Shown: positions 6,748 through 16,152 of the stretch, piece by piece
Position numbering within the stretch: position 1 is the stretch's first letter
Layout of the letters: each line of letters begins with the position of its first letter
Assembly (NCBI RefSeq): GCF_013410775.1
Contig: NZ_JACCFH010000001.1
Span: 1,054,001 to 1,118,000, forward strand
Origin: Sphaerotilus montanus
GTDB taxonomy: Bacteria > Pseudomonadota > Gammaproteobacteria > Burkholderiales > Burkholderiaceae_C
Length of the DNA: 64,000 nucleotides
Direction of reading: 5' to 3'
Program-made: the position numbers and the translations under genes
The notes under the pieces: model-generated
Seen by the model: only the letters and a program-made list of their open reading frames with translations
Told to the model about the DNA's origin: nothing
The model's database searches: none

Positions 6748-7773
6748 CTACTTCTGGCTGAGCGCGTTGCCGACCAGCCGCGAGGTGATGTCGACGATCT
6801 GGATCATGCGGTCATAGGCCATGCGCGTCGGGCCGATCACGCCCAGCGTGCCGACCACCTGCCCGTCGACTTCATAGGGCGCCGACACCACCGACAGGTC
6901 CTCGATCGGCACCAGCCCGCTCTCGCCGCCGATGTAGATGCGCACGCCCTCGGCACGGCTCGATCCGTCGAGCAGGCGCATGAGCTGGGTCTTCTGCTCG
7001 AACAGGTCGAACATCTTGCGCAGCGAGCCGAGGTCGCTGCCGAAGTCGCTGACCTGCAGCAGCTTGCGCTCGCCCGAGACGACGACGCGGGCCGAGTCGT
7101 CGCTGGCGGCCTCGCTGCCGGCCTGCACCGCCGCCTGCATCAGCGTGGCGATCTCGCCGCGCAGGGCGTCGACCTCGTGCTTCAGCCCCTCGCGCACGTC
7201 CTCGATGCTGCGGCCGGCGTAGTGGGTATTGAGGTAGTTGGTGGCCTCGACCAGCTGGCTCTGGGTGTAGTCGTGCACCGTGAAGAGCACGCGGTTCTGC
7301 ACGTCGCCGTCCGGCGAGACCAGGATCAGCAGCACGCGGCGTTCGCCCAGCCGCAAGAACTCCATGTGGCGGAACACGCTGGTCTTGCGCGGCGCGGTGA
7401 TGACGCCGACGAAGCTCGACAGGTTGGACAGCAGGTGCGCCGCGCTGGCGATGACACGCTTGGGCTGGTCGGGCTGCAGCGGCTCGATCAGCGGCGCCAT
7501 CGAGGAATCCTCGAAGCGCTGCGCCGGGCGCGAGGTGAGCATCGTGTCGACGAAGACACGGTAGCCGCGTGCGGTGGGGATGCGGCCAGCCGAGGTGTGC
7601 GGGCTGGCGATGAGTCCGAGTTCCTCCAGATCGGCCATCACGTTGCGGATCGTGGCAGGCGACAGCTCCAGCCCCGAGGTCTTCGACAGCGTGCGCGACC
7701 CCACGGGCTGCCCATCGGCGATATAGCGCTCGACGAGCGTCTTCAACAGCATCTTCGCGCGGTCATCCATCAT
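6748..7773 (-). CDS. hrcA: heat-inducible transcription repressor HrcA
   Basis: A 341-residue protein, normal length for HrcA. The N-terminal winged helix is visible in [20 protein letters not shown] and [10 protein letters not shown], followed by the conserved [20 protein letters not shown]. The middle and C-terminal GAF-like dimerization part contains the conserved end [20 protein letters not shown]. HrcA represses groE/dnaK-type operons by binding the CIRCE operator and needs GroEL for activity. The gene is divergent from nadK with an 83-bp gap, an arrangement that I recall as common in Burkholderiales. No CIRCE element is visible in the gap, so the targets are elsewhere. Confidence 0.97.
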   Translation of the reverse strand: MMDDRAKMLLKTLVERYIADGQPVGSRTLSKTSGLELSPATIRNVMADLEELGLIASPHTSAGRIPTARGYRVFVDTMLTSRPAQRFEDSSMAPLIEPLQPDQPKRVIASAAHLLSNLSSFVGVITAPRKTSVFRHMEFLRLGERRVLLILVSPDGDVQNRVLFTVHDYTQSQLVEATNYLNTHYAGRSIEDVREGLKHEVDALRGEIATLMQAAVQAGSEAASDDSARVVVSGERKLLQVSDFGSDLGSLRKMFDLFEQKTQLMRLLDGSSRAEGVRIYIGGESGLVPIEDLSVVSAPYEVDGQVVGTLGVIGPTRMAYDRMIQIVDITSRLVGNALSQK

Positions 7774-7856
7774 GCAACCGATTGTAGAGTTCGCCGGAGT
7801 ACCCGGGTGGGTTCAGCCCGCGGGGAACTGTCAAACGCCTGTGGTGTAATTTCTGC

Positions 7857-8747
7857 ATGACCAGCCGATTCCGACACGCCGCGCTCATCGGCAAGTACCA
7901 GGCCCAGGGCATGCGCCCGCTGCTGGAAGAGATCGCCCACCTGCTCACCCGGCGTGGGCTGGAGGTGTCGATCGAGGTGGACACCGCATTGAACACCGGC
8001 CTGACCGGCTATCCGATGCTCACCCCCGACGAGCTGGGCCAGCACTGTGACCTGGCCATCGTGGTCGGCGGCGACGGCACCATGCTCGGCATCGCGCGGA
8101 CGCTGGCGCGTTACGGTGTGCCGATGGTGGGCATCAACCAGGGCCGGCTGGGCTTCATCACCGACATCCCCGTGGCCCGCGTGACGCAGGCGCTGCGCGC
8201 GATGCTGGCCGGTGACTACGAGGAGGAACACCGCGCCATGCTCGACGGCCGCGTGGTGCGCGGCGGCGAGGCGATCTACACGGCGGTGGCGATGAACGAC
8301 GTGGTGCTGCGCAGCGGCACGACCTCGATGCTGGAGCTGCGCGTCGAGGTGGACGGCCAGTTCGTCGCCAACTTCCGCGCCGACGGGCTGATCGTGTCCT
8401 CGCCGACCGGCTCGACCGCGTATGCGCTGTCGGCGGGCGGGCCGATCCTGCACCCGGGCGTGGCCGGCTGGCTGATGGTGCCGATCGCGCCGCACATGCT
8501 CTCCAACCGGCCGATCGTGCTGCCCGACGCGGGCGAGATCAGCATCGAGATCGTCTCGGCGCGCGAGCCCTCGGTGAACTTCGACATGCAGTCGCTGGCC
8601 AGCCTGCTGCACGGCGACAAGATCCTCGTGAAACGCTCGGAACACCGCGTGCGCTTCCTGCACCCGCGCGGCTGGAACTACTACGCCACGCTGCGCCACA
8701 AGCTGCACTGGAACGAAGGCGTCGTGCCCGGCGACGGAGGCCACTGA
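7857..8747 (+). CDS. nadK: NAD kinase
   Basis: A 296-residue ATP-NAD kinase that makes NADP+ from NAD+ in the cytosol. The diagnostic GGDGT loop is in [13 protein letters not shown] (about residue 66). The second conserved block is [20 protein letters not shown], followed by GGPILHP. Length is typical. The start ATG is the first in frame. The stop overlaps the recN start by one base (TGATG), so nadK and recN are probably cotranscribed and coupled; this nadK-recN order is familiar from other proteobacteria. Confidence 0.97.
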   Translation: MTSRFRHAALIGKYQAQGMRPLLEEIAHLLTRRGLEVSIEVDTALNTGLTGYPMLTPDELGQHCDLAIVVGGDGTMLGIARTLARYGVPMVGINQGRLGFITDIPVARVTQALRAMLAGDYEEEHRAMLDGRVVRGGEAIYTAVAMNDVVLRSGTTSMLELRVEVDGQFVANFRADGLIVSSPTGSTAYALSAGGPILHPGVAGWLMVPIAPHMLSNRPIVLPDAGEISIEIVSAREPSVNFDMQSLASLLHGDKILVKRSEHRVRFLHPRGWNYYATLRHKLHWNEGVVPGDGGH

Positions 8748-10459
8748 TGCTGCGACGGCTGTCCCTGCGCCACTTCGTGATCGTCAGCCGGCTGGAAGTG
8801 GAGTTTCAACCCGGCTTCGCCGTGCTGACCGGCGAGACGGGCGCCGGCAAGTCCATCCTGATCGATGCGCTGCAACTGGCGCTCGGCGGCCGGGGCGATG
8901 CCGGCGTGGTCCGCGAAGGCGAGACGCGGGCCGAGATCAGCGCCGAGTTCGAGCCGATTCCCGCCGTGCTGACCGCGTGGCTGGACGAAGCTGGCTTCGA
9001 GGCCCAGGACGACGCGCCGACCACCCTGCTGCTGCGCCGCACGGTGGACGCGCAGGGCAAGAGCCGCGCCTGGATCAACGGCAGCGCGGCGACGGTCGGC
9101 CAGCTCAAGGAGGTCGGCGAACACCTGGTGGACATCCACGGCCAGCACGCCTGGCAGAGCCTGACCCGGCCGGCCTCGGTGCGTGCGCTGCTCGACGACT
9201 ACGCGGCCATCGACACCCGGCACATGGCCGACGCCTGGCAGCAGTGGCGTGTCCAGCAGGCCCGGCTCGACACCGCCCGCCAGCAAGGCGCCGAGCGGGC
9301 GCTGGAGCGCGAACGGCTGGCCTGGCAGATCGGCGAGGTCGACAAGCTCGCGCCGGGCGAACACGAATGGGCCGAGCTGAACGCCGAGCACCAGCGGCTC
9401 GCGCACGCACAGGCCATCCTCGACGCGCTGCGCACCGCCATCGAGGCCACCAGCGAGGGCGAGGCCAGCGCCGACACGCTCACCGGCCGCGCGCTGGACA
9501 CGCTCAGCGAAGTCAGCGGCTACGCGCCCGAGCTGCAGGAGGTCATCGAGGTGCTGCAGAGCGCGCAGGCCCAGCTCGCCGACGCCGCCCACAGCCTGAG
9601 CGCCCTGCTGCGCCGCACCGAACTCGACCCCGACCGGCTCGATGAACTCGACGCCCGGCTGTCGTCCTGGATCGGGCTGGCGCGGCGCTACCGGCGCATG
9701 CCAGAAGAGCTGCCGGCGGTGCTGGCGCAGTGGCGCGCGCAGCTGCAGAAAATCGATGCCACCGCCGACCTCGATGCCCTGCAGCAGCAGGCCGAAGCGG
9801 CGTGGCAGCGTTATCTGGCCGCCGCCAGCCGGGTCTCGGCCGCACGCCACCGGGCCGCGCCGACGCTGGCCGCCGCCGTCACCGCCGCGATGCAGGCGCT
9901 GGGCATGGCGGGCGGGCGTTTCGAGATCGCGCTGGAGCCGCTGCCGGAGCCGCAGTCGCACGGGCTGGAGTCGGCCGAGTTCCTCGTCGCCGGCCACGCG
10001 GGCAGCACGCCGCGGCCGCTGGGCAAGGTCGCCTCGGGCGGCGAGCTGTCGCGGATCGCGCTGGCGATTGCTGTCACCACCAGCCAGCAGCGCCAGGCGC
10101 GCGGCGCGGGCGCGGCCACGCTGATCTTCGACGAGGTGGATTCGGGCGTGGGTGGCGCGGTGGCGGACACGGTCGGCCAGCTGATGCGCCGCCTGGGCCG
10201 CGAGCGGCAGGTGCTGGCGGTCACGCACCTGCCGCAGGTCGCCGCCTGCGCCGACACGCACCTGCTCGTGAGCAAGGCCAGCGAGGGCGGCCGCACCCGC
10301 AGCGACATCCGGACGCTGGACACCAGCGAGCGCATCGGCGAAATTGCCCGCATGCTGGGGGGACAAGCCCGCTCGGACGCCGGGCTGGCCCATGCCCGTG
10401 AGATGCTCGCCGCCGTGGACTCCCGCTCCCAGAATTCCAAGACCAACCGCGTTCCCTGA
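8747..10459 (+). CDS. recN: DNA repair protein RecN
   Basis: A 570-residue SMC-like ATPase that acts in double-strand-break repair. Walker A is GETGAGKSIL (about residues 29-38). The ABC signature is in KVASGGELSRIALAI (about 427-441). Walker B is TLIFDEVDSGVGG. The central part is a long alanine-rich coiled coil. The order and spacing are those of complete RecN proteins. It follows nadK with a 1-bp overlap and is followed 2 bp later by rapZ. No LexA box is evident at its 5' end, since transcription probably starts upstream of nadK. Confidence 0.97.
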   Translation: MLRRLSLRHFVIVSRLEVEFQPGFAVLTGETGAGKSILIDALQLALGGRGDAGVVREGETRAEISAEFEPIPAVLTAWLDEAGFEAQDDAPTTLLLRRTVDAQGKSRAWINGSAATVGQLKEVGEHLVDIHGQHAWQSLTRPASVRALLDDYAAIDTRHMADAWQQWRVQQARLDTARQQGAERALERERLAWQIGEVDKLAPGEHEWAELNAEHQRLAHAQAILDALRTAIEATSEGEASADTLTGRALDTLSEVSGYAPELQEVIEVLQSAQAQLADAAHSLSALLRRTELDPDRLDELDARLSSWIGLARRYRRMPEELPAVLAQWRAQLQKIDATADLDALQQQAEAAWQRYLAAASRVSAARHRAAPTLAAAVTAAMQALGMAGGRFEIALEPLPEPQSHGLESAEFLVAGHAGSTPRPLGKVASGGELSRIALAIAVTTSQQRQARGAGAATLIFDEVDSGVGGAVADTVGQLMRRLGRERQVLAVTHLPQVAACADTHLLVSKASEGGRTRSDIRTLDTSERIGEIARMLGGQARSDAGLAHAREMLAAVDSRSQNSKTNRVP

Positions 10460-10461
10460 CC

Positions 10462-11391
10462 ATGCACATCAACGACAGCAGCCCTGCCACCCCGGCGACG
10501 GAGAAGGTTCCGCCGGTGGTCCTGATCTCGGGCATCTCGGGCTCCGGAAAATCCGTGGCACTCAATGCCCTCGAAGACGCGGGCTACTTCTGCGTGGACA
10601 ACCTGCCGCCGGAGCTGCTGCACGACTTCATCCGGCTGGAGCGCAAGTTCCCGAGCCGCCGCCTGGCCATCGCCGCCGACGTGCGCACCGCCTCGTCGCT
10701 GCCCAAGCTGCTGCCGGTGATCGACGCACTGCGCCGCGAAGGCACGCCCGTGCTGCCGATCTTCCTGGATTCGCGCACCGAGACGCTGGTGCGGCGCTTC
10801 TCCGAGACGCGCCGCCGCCACCCGCTGTCGGCCGAGGACGACGACAACGGTCTGTCCCGCACGGCGCTCGGCGAGGCCATCGAACGCGAGCGCGAGATGC
10901 TCAGCCTGCTGCGCGAGATCAGCACCGTGATCGACACCAGCGACCTGCGCCCGACGCAGCTGCGCTCGTGGGTGCGGCAGCTCGTCGGCGCGGCGCATTC
11001 GTCGCTGACGCTGGTGTTCGAGTCGTTTGCCTTCAAGCACGGCGTGCCGCGGGACGCCGATCTGGTGTTCGACCTGCGCGTGCTGCCGAACCCGCATTAC
11101 GTGCGCGAGTTGCGCGCGCTGAACGGCCGCGACGCCGGCGTGATCGACTTCCTGCGCGCCCAGCCCGAGGTGGCCGAGATGCTGGCGCAGATCGAAGGTT
11201 TCCTCGCCCGCTGGCTGCCCGCCTACGAGCAGGACCAGCGCAGCTACCTGACGGTGGCGATCGGCTGCACCGGCGGGCAGCACCGCTCGGTGTACTCGGC
11301 CGAGCAGCTCGCCGCACGTTTCCGCGAGCGCATCCCGACGCTGATCCGGCACCGCGAGATCGAGGCCCGCGAAGCCGCGGCACACCAATGA
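10462..11391 (+). CDS. rapZ: RNase adapter protein RapZ
   Basis: A 309-residue P-loop protein of the RapZ/YvcJ family. Walker A is GISGSGKSVALNALEDAG (about residues 22-39), followed by YFCVDNLPPELL. The C-terminal domain shows the conserved VAIGCTGGQHRSVY. In enterobacteria RapZ binds GlmZ-type small RNAs and delivers them to RNase E, controlling glucosamine-6-phosphate synthase; that exact role here is inferred. It is 2 bp after recN and overlaps the next gene by ATGA, so it is inside one operon. Confidence 0.95.
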   Translation: MHINDSSPATPATEKVPPVVLISGISGSGKSVALNALEDAGYFCVDNLPPELLHDFIRLERKFPSRRLAIAADVRTASSLPKLLPVIDALRREGTPVLPIFLDSRTETLVRRFSETRRRHPLSAEDDDNGLSRTALGEAIEREREMLSLLREISTVIDTSDLRPTQLRSWVRQLVGAAHSSLTLVFESFAFKHGVPRDADLVFDLRVLPNPHYVRELRALNGRDAGVIDFLRAQPEVAEMLAQIEGFLARWLPAYEQDQRSYLTVAIGCTGGQHRSVYSAEQLAARFRERIPTLIRHREIEAREAAAHQ

Positions 11392-12077
11392 CCCAGCCAC
11401 CCGCCCCCGAACGCCCTGTGCGCAGCCCGCCTTCGGCAGCCGCAGTGCGCGGGGCCTTCGGTGACCTCCTGCCGCACCTGCCGCTGTTTCCGCTCGGCAC
11501 GGTGCTGTTTCCGCAAGGCCTGCTGGCGCTGAAGATCTTCGAGGCGCGTTACCTCGACCTGATCACGCACTGCCTGCGCAGCGGCGCGCCCTTCGGCGTC
11601 GTGACGCTGCGCCAGGGGACCGAAATCCAGGGGGCGGCCGAGGCGCCGGTGCGCTTCGAGCATGAAGGCTGCCTGGCCGAGGTGATCGACTGCGACAGCC
11701 CCCAGGCCGGCATCCTGCAGATCCGCTGCCGCGGCCTGCAGCGTTTCACGGTCTCGCAGGTGCACCAGGCCCCCGACGGCCTGTGGCGCGCGGACGCCGT
11801 GCTGCAGGCAGCCGACCCGGTCGAGCCGCCGCGAACCGAGTTTCAGGCCAGCATCACCGCCTTGCAGCGGGCCATCGACACCTTGCAGGTGCGCGACCAG
11901 ACGCCCTTCCTGGCCCCGCATGCGCTGGACGATGCCGGCTGGGTGGCCAACCGCTGGTGCGAGATCCTGCCGATTCCGCTGCCAACCCGCCACAAGCTGA
12001 TGATGCTGCCGGACCCGCACGCGCGGCTGCAACTGGTGGACGGCTTCCTGCGCCGCCACGGCATCATCAGCGACTGA
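11388..12077 (+). CDS. LON peptidase substrate-binding domain protein
   Basis: A 229-residue protein made almost entirely of the Lon N-terminal (LAN/PUA-like) domain: LPLFPLGTVLFPQGLLALKI followed by FEARYLDL, then FGVVTL, and a helical C-terminal part. It has no AAA or protease domain, so it is a stand-alone substrate-binding protein of unknown role. The same frame stays open upstream into rapZ and recN, but that part is a shadow of those genes. ATG 11388 overlaps the rapZ stop (ATGA) and fixes the start. The 3' end overlaps the convergent mutY by 11 bp. Confidence 0.9.
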   Translation: MTQPPAPERPVRSPPSAAAVRGAFGDLLPHLPLFPLGTVLFPQGLLALKIFEARYLDLITHCLRSGAPFGVVTLRQGTEIQGAAEAPVRFEHEGCLAEVIDCDSPQAGILQIRCRGLQRFTVSQVHQAPDGLWRADAVLQAADPVEPPRTEFQASITALQRAIDTLQVRDQTPFLAPHALDDAGWVANRWCEILPIPLPTRHKLMMLPDPHARLQLVDGFLRRHGIISD

Positions 12078-13101
12078 GCAGCAGCCGGCTGAAGGGTGCC
12101 GGCAGTCCGATGCGGTCGAGCTGGTCCAGCGGCCACCAGCGCCCGTCGCCCAGACCGGCCGCCACCACGCCGGCCTCGGGCGTGGCGAGGTCGAGCCGGT
12201 GCGGGTGCAGTGTCCAGTCGAGGTGGGTGAGCACATGGACGAAGCCGGGCAGCGCGACCACGCGCGCCGCTGCAGCCCCCGCTGCCGCCCGCAGCGCCTC
12301 GGCATCGTCGAACAGCGGCAGCGACCACAGCCCGGCCCAGATGCCGCTGTCCGGGCGCTGCTGCAGCCACACCGCATCGGCGGTCTGCAGCCAGAGACAC
12401 CAGTTCTCGCGGCGCGAACGCTTGAGCTTGCGGGTGCGCACCGGGTAGTCGGTCATCCGGCCCGATGCGCGCGCGGCACACAGCCCCGACAGCGGGCAGA
12501 GCAGGCAGTCCGGCTGGCGCAGCGCGCAGACGGTGGCCCCGAGGTCCATCAGGCCCTGCGTGTAGGCCGGCATGTCGGTGCGGTCGGCGGGCAGCAGCGC
12601 AGCGGCGTGCTGCCACAGGACACGCTCCTGCGCCTGCTGGGCCAGATCGCCGTCGAAGGCCAGCACGCGGGTCAGCACGCGCTTGACGTTGCCGTCGAGG
12701 ATGGAGACCCGCTCCTCGTGGCAGAACGCCGCGATCGCGGCCGCGGTCGAGCGCCCGATGCCGGGCAGCTCGGCCAGCACCGCGGCACTCGGTGGAAAGA
12801 CACCGCCGTGCACGTTCACCACGGTCTGCGCGCAGCGGTGCAGGTTGCGGGCACGGCTGTAGTAGCCCAGGCCACTCCACAGCGCCAGCACGTCGTCCAG
12901 CGGCGCGGCGGCCAGCGTGGCGACATCCGGGAAACGCTCCAGGAAGCGCGCGTAGTAGCGCAGCACCGCCGCCACCTGCGTCTGCTGCAGCATGATCTCC
13001 GACAGCCAGACGCGGTAGGGATCGCGGGTGTTCTGCCACGGCAGCGCGTGGCGGCCGTGGGTGCGCTGCCAGGCCACCAGCGCGTCGGCGAGCGGGCTCA
13101 T
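12067..13101 (-). CDS. mutY: A/G-specific adenine glycosylase MutY
   Basis: A 344-residue enzyme that removes adenine opposite 8-oxoguanine. The helix-hairpin-helix is LPGIGRSTAAAIAAFCHEE with the catalytic Asp in ILDGNVKRVL. The [4Fe-4S] cluster ligands show the exact C-x6-C-x2-C-x5-C spacing in CALRQPDCLLCPLSGLC. The C-terminal third is the NUDIX-like 8-oxoG recognition domain (DAVWLQQRPDSGIWAGLWSL). The frame is open to 13398, but ATG 13101 overlaps the stop of the upstream GTPase gene by ATGA and starts just before the conserved LVAWQRTHGRHALPW. With mutM 2 kb away, it forms a GO-repair neighbourhood. Confidence 0.96.
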   Translation of the reverse strand: MSPLADALVAWQRTHGRHALPWQNTRDPYRVWLSEIMLQQTQVAAVLRYYARFLERFPDVATLAAAPLDDVLALWSGLGYYSRARNLHRCAQTVVNVHGGVFPPSAAVLAELPGIGRSTAAAIAAFCHEERVSILDGNVKRVLTRVLAFDGDLAQQAQERVLWQHAAALLPADRTDMPAYTQGLMDLGATVCALRQPDCLLCPLSGLCAARASGRMTDYPVRTRKLKRSRRENWCLWLQTADAVWLQQRPDSGIWAGLWSLPLFDDAEALRAAAGAAAARVVALPGFVHVLTHLDWTLHPHRLDLATPEAGVVAAGLGDGRWWPLDQLDRIGLPAPFSRLLLSR

Positions 13102-15179
13102 GCCGACGTGGCGGTCGGCGCCGGCAAGGCGGCCGGCGGGGGCGACTGGAACAGCCCGAAGTCGCTGGCCAGCCCCATCTCGTGGCGGGTGGCGGCACGG
13201 CGGCTGCGTTCGAACAGCGCATGCAGCCGCACCTCGATCGAGGCCAGCCGCTGGTCCTGCGCCTCGATCTCCAGCAGGCGGGCCTCCAGATCGCTGGCCG
13301 CCATGCGGATGCGCTCCAGCGACTCGCGCCGGCGCTTGAAGGCCTTGCGGCGCTCGCGCAACTGCGCATCCACCTGGGCCGACGTCGTGCGGCTCCACAG
13401 CTCGATCTCGCTGGCTGCACTCTCGAACACCACGCGCAGCCGCGACATCAGCATGCGGCGGAACTGCTCCAGGAAGCGGGGCTGGGCCAGCCGCATCGCC
13501 TGGCTCAGGCCGAGGTACTGCACGTAGTTGCGCTCGATCAGCGCCAGGTCATCGCGGAAGCGCGACAGCTCCGGCGCCGAGGGCGTGGCCAGACTGAAGC
13601 CGTATTCGGCGTTGAGGCGGGCAAACGAGCCGGCCAGCAGGTCGCGCAGGTCCTGCGCATCCTTCTGCGCGGTGTCGAGCGCCAGCCGCAGATCGGCGAA
13701 GAGCTGCACGAACGAACGCCGCGCGCCCAGCTTGAGGAAGGACTCGCGGATCGAGCGGACCATGCCGTCCACCAGCGCGCGCAGCGGCTCGCCGGACACG
13801 CCGTTCAGCACGCTGCGCAGCGTGCGCGAATGCACCGTGCGCAGGGCCTGGATCTGCGTCGTGCAACGTTCGAACTCGACCGTCTCGGCGCCGACCCGCT
13901 GCAGCATGAGCGCCACCTTGCCGCTGTTGCGACCACGCAGGCCGCGCAGCTCGTGCAGCTGCTCCGTCAGGTGGCGGCGCAGGTCGGTGAGGTTGCGCGA
14001 GGTCTGCTGCTGCACCACCGCCAGCGCTTCCAGCGTGAGCTGCTCGAACACCGCGCGGCGCTGCGGCAGCAGCTCCTGCGCCAGCGCCTGCTCCAGCGCC
14101 AGCAGGCGGCTGTCGGCAAGCAGCTGGGCATTGCCCTCGACCCGCGCCTCCAGCGCCTGGCGCGCCGACAGCGGAAACACCCGCCCCATCGGCATCTCCA
14201 GCGTGCGCGACACCTGCACGCACTGCTGGGTGATCTGGGCCTCGTTCTCTTCGGTGGACGACAGGGGGTCGACCAGCGCGTCGATCTTGTTCAGCACCAC
14301 GTAGCGGGTCAGGGACTGCGAGGCGAGGTGGTCGCGCCAGATCTCCAGATCGGACTTGGTCACGCCCGTGTCCGCCCCCAGCACGAACACGACGACGTGC
14401 GCGCTCGGCAACAGCCCCACCGTCAGCTCCGGCTCGGCGCCGATCGCGTTCAGGCCCGGCGTGTCGAGCACGACCAGCCCGCGCTTGAGCAGCGGGTGCG
14501 GCACGTTGATGACGGCGTGGCGCCACAGCGGGATCTCGACCTGGCCGTCGTCCAGCATCGGCGGGTTGTCGGCCGGCTGCTCGTCGTCCCAGAACCCGAG
14601 CTGGCGGGCCTCGTCGACCGTGGCGGCCCGCACGCCCTTGACGGCATTGAGCGCATGGGCGAAGGACGCCGGGTCGGACACGTCGATGGACTGGCGGTGC
14701 CAGAGCCGCGGCTGTCCGCGCAGCTCGGCCAGCGAGGCGCCGTCCAGCCGCGTCTCGATCGGCAGCAGCGACAGGCCCGGGGGGTCTTCCGGATCCCAGC
14801 CCAGCTCGACCGGGCACATCGTCGTGCGCCCCGGCGAGGCCGGCATGATGCGCCGGCCGGCGTCGGCGAAGAAGATGGCGTTGATCAGCTCGGACTTGCC
14901 GCGCGAGAACTCGGCGACGAAGGCCACCACGAGCTTCTCGCTCGCCAGCCGCTGGCGCAGCGAGTCCAGCAGGTCACCCGCGCCCTCGTCCAGCAGACCC
15001 TGCTCGCGCAGGAAGCGCACCAGATCGCGCACCCGCTCTTCCAGCGTGACACGCCAGACCCCGAGTGCGTCGAGGCTGCGGACAAACGGCTCCTGGACCG
15101 AACCGCTGCTCGCTTCGGCGAGCACGGATTCGACCAGGGTCGGCGGGGTGCTGTTCAGATCGTGGGGGTGCTCGCTCAT
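13098..15179 (-). CDS. dynamin-like GTPase
   Basis: A 693-residue bacterial dynamin-family protein. The GTPase domain (about residues 70-330) shows the P-loop AEFSRGKSELINAIFF, the switch motif VLDTPGLNAIG (G3) and VLNKIDAL (G4). It is followed by long helical segments rich in Arg, Glu and Gln, probably a coiled-coil stalk. No clear transmembrane segment is visible. The first P-loop residue is Ala where many relatives have Gly. Family members remodel or tether membranes; the role here is unknown. It lies between mutM and mutY and overlaps the mutY start by four bases, so the two are likely cotranscribed. Confidence 0.9.
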   Translation of the reverse strand: MSEHPHDLNSTPPTLVESVLAEASSGSVQEPFVRSLDALGVWRVTLEERVRDLVRFLREQGLLDEGAGDLLDSLRQRLASEKLVVAFVAEFSRGKSELINAIFFADAGRRIMPASPGRTTMCPVELGWDPEDPPGLSLLPIETRLDGASLAELRGQPRLWHRQSIDVSDPASFAHALNAVKGVRAATVDEARQLGFWDDEQPADNPPMLDDGQVEIPLWRHAVINVPHPLLKRGLVVLDTPGLNAIGAEPELTVGLLPSAHVVVFVLGADTGVTKSDLEIWRDHLASQSLTRYVVLNKIDALVDPLSSTEENEAQITQQCVQVSRTLEMPMGRVFPLSARQALEARVEGNAQLLADSRLLALEQALAQELLPQRRAVFEQLTLEALAVVQQQTSRNLTDLRRHLTEQLHELRGLRGRNSGKVALMLQRVGAETVEFERCTTQIQALRTVHSRTLRSVLNGVSGEPLRALVDGMVRSIRESFLKLGARRSFVQLFADLRLALDTAQKDAQDLRDLLAGSFARLNAEYGFSLATPSAPELSRFRDDLALIERNYVQYLGLSQAMRLAQPRFLEQFRRMLMSRLRVVFESAASEIELWSRTTSAQVDAQLRERRKAFKRRRESLERIRMAASDLEARLLEIEAQDQRLASIEVRLHALFERSRRAATRHEMGLASDFGLFQSPPPAALPAPTATSA

Positions 15180-15238
15180 CGCTGTGCCGTTGCCTGCGTC
15201 CGCAAAAGGTCAGCGGGCATGGTAGCGCAGCGCCTGTC

Positions 15239-16078
15239 TCAGGAACGCTGGCAGACCGGACAGAAATAGGTGGCCCGTTGTCCTTGCACGATGCGGCGGA
15301 TGGGCGTGCCGCAGCGCAGGCAGGGCAAGCCGGCCCGGTCGTAGACACAGGCCTGCGACTGGAAGGCGCCGCCCATGCCGTGCGCGTCGCGGAAATCGCG
15401 CAGTGTCGAGCCGCCCGCGGCCAGCGCGCGGCGCAAGACGTCCTGCACGGCGGTCACCAGACGCGCGCAGCGTTCGGGGCCGAGCTGCTGCGCGGGGGTC
15501 TGCGGATCGATGCCCGCCTCGAACAGCGCTTCGGAGCAGTAGATGTTGCCCACGCCGACCACCACGTCGCCCGCGAGCAGCGCCTGCTTGATCGCCACGC
15601 GCCGCCCGCGCAGCGCCTCGTGCAGCACCGAGGCGGAAAACGCCCGCTCCAGCGGCTCGACGCCGAGCCGGGCCAGCAGCGTCGCCGCTGGCGCGCGGTC
15701 CAGCCCTTCGGACCAGACCACGGCGCCGAAGCGGCGCGGGTCGGTCAGCCGCAGCAGGCCGCGGTCGGTGTCCAGCTCGAAGTGGTCGTGCGGCCCCGGC
15801 GGCGGCAGGCTCGCCTCGAAGCGGAGCGATCCCGACATGCCGAGGTGCAGCAGCACACCCCCTGGCTCCGGTGCCGCGCCCGGCGCCGGAGCCAGGGGCA
15901 TCCACAGGTACTTGCCACGCCGCGTCAGCGGCCCGACGGTCCGGCCCACGAGCACCTCGGGCGCCACGCCCAGTGGCCAGCGCAGCGGCTTGCCCAGTCG
16001 GGCGGAGCGCACGCGCGCGCCCTGGATGCGGTCCGTCAGACTCAGGCGGGTGATTTCGACTTCAGGCAACTCGGGCAT
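15239..16078 (-). CDS. mutM: formamidopyrimidine-DNA glycosylase
   Basis: A 279-residue Fpg/MutM that excises 8-oxoguanine and nicks the abasic site. The N-terminus begins [10 protein letters not shown], giving the catalytic Pro2 and Glu3. The conserved lysine lies in RRGKYLWM. The helix-two-turn-helix part has [18 protein letters not shown]. The C-terminal zinc finger is C-x2-C-x16-C-x2-C (CLRCGTP ... YFCPVCQ). Length is typical. It is divergent from the TPR-protein gene (74 bp between the two start codons) and lies upstream of the GTPase and mutY genes on the same strand. Confidence 0.97.
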   Translation of the reverse strand: MPELPEVEITRLSLTDRIQGARVRSARLGKPLRWPLGVAPEVLVGRTVGPLTRRGKYLWMPLAPAPGAAPEPGGVLLHLGMSGSLRFEASLPPPGPHDHFELDTDRGLLRLTDPRRFGAVVWSEGLDRAPAATLLARLGVEPLERAFSASVLHEALRGRRVAIKQALLAGDVVVGVGNIYCSEALFEAGIDPQTPAQQLGPERCARLVTAVQDVLRRALAAGGSTLRDFRDAHGMGGAFQSQACVYDRAGLPCLRCGTPIRRIVQGQRATYFCPVCQRS

Positions 16079-16152
16079 GGCCGCATTATCGGAGCGCCCG
16101 AACGCCCGCCCGGCGCCCGCCTAGAATGGCCTGCACCACGGAGCCCATCTCG

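Noticed and set aside
7774-7856. Possible CIRCE operator for HrcA in the hrcA/nadK gap
   Set aside because: No TTAGCACTC-N9-GAGTGCTAA-like inverted repeat is present.
10344-12077. A 577-codon frame suggesting a fusion upstream of the LON-domain protein
   Set aside because: The upstream part is the shadow of rapZ and recN. The LON-domain protein starts at ATG 11388, overlapping the rapZ stop.
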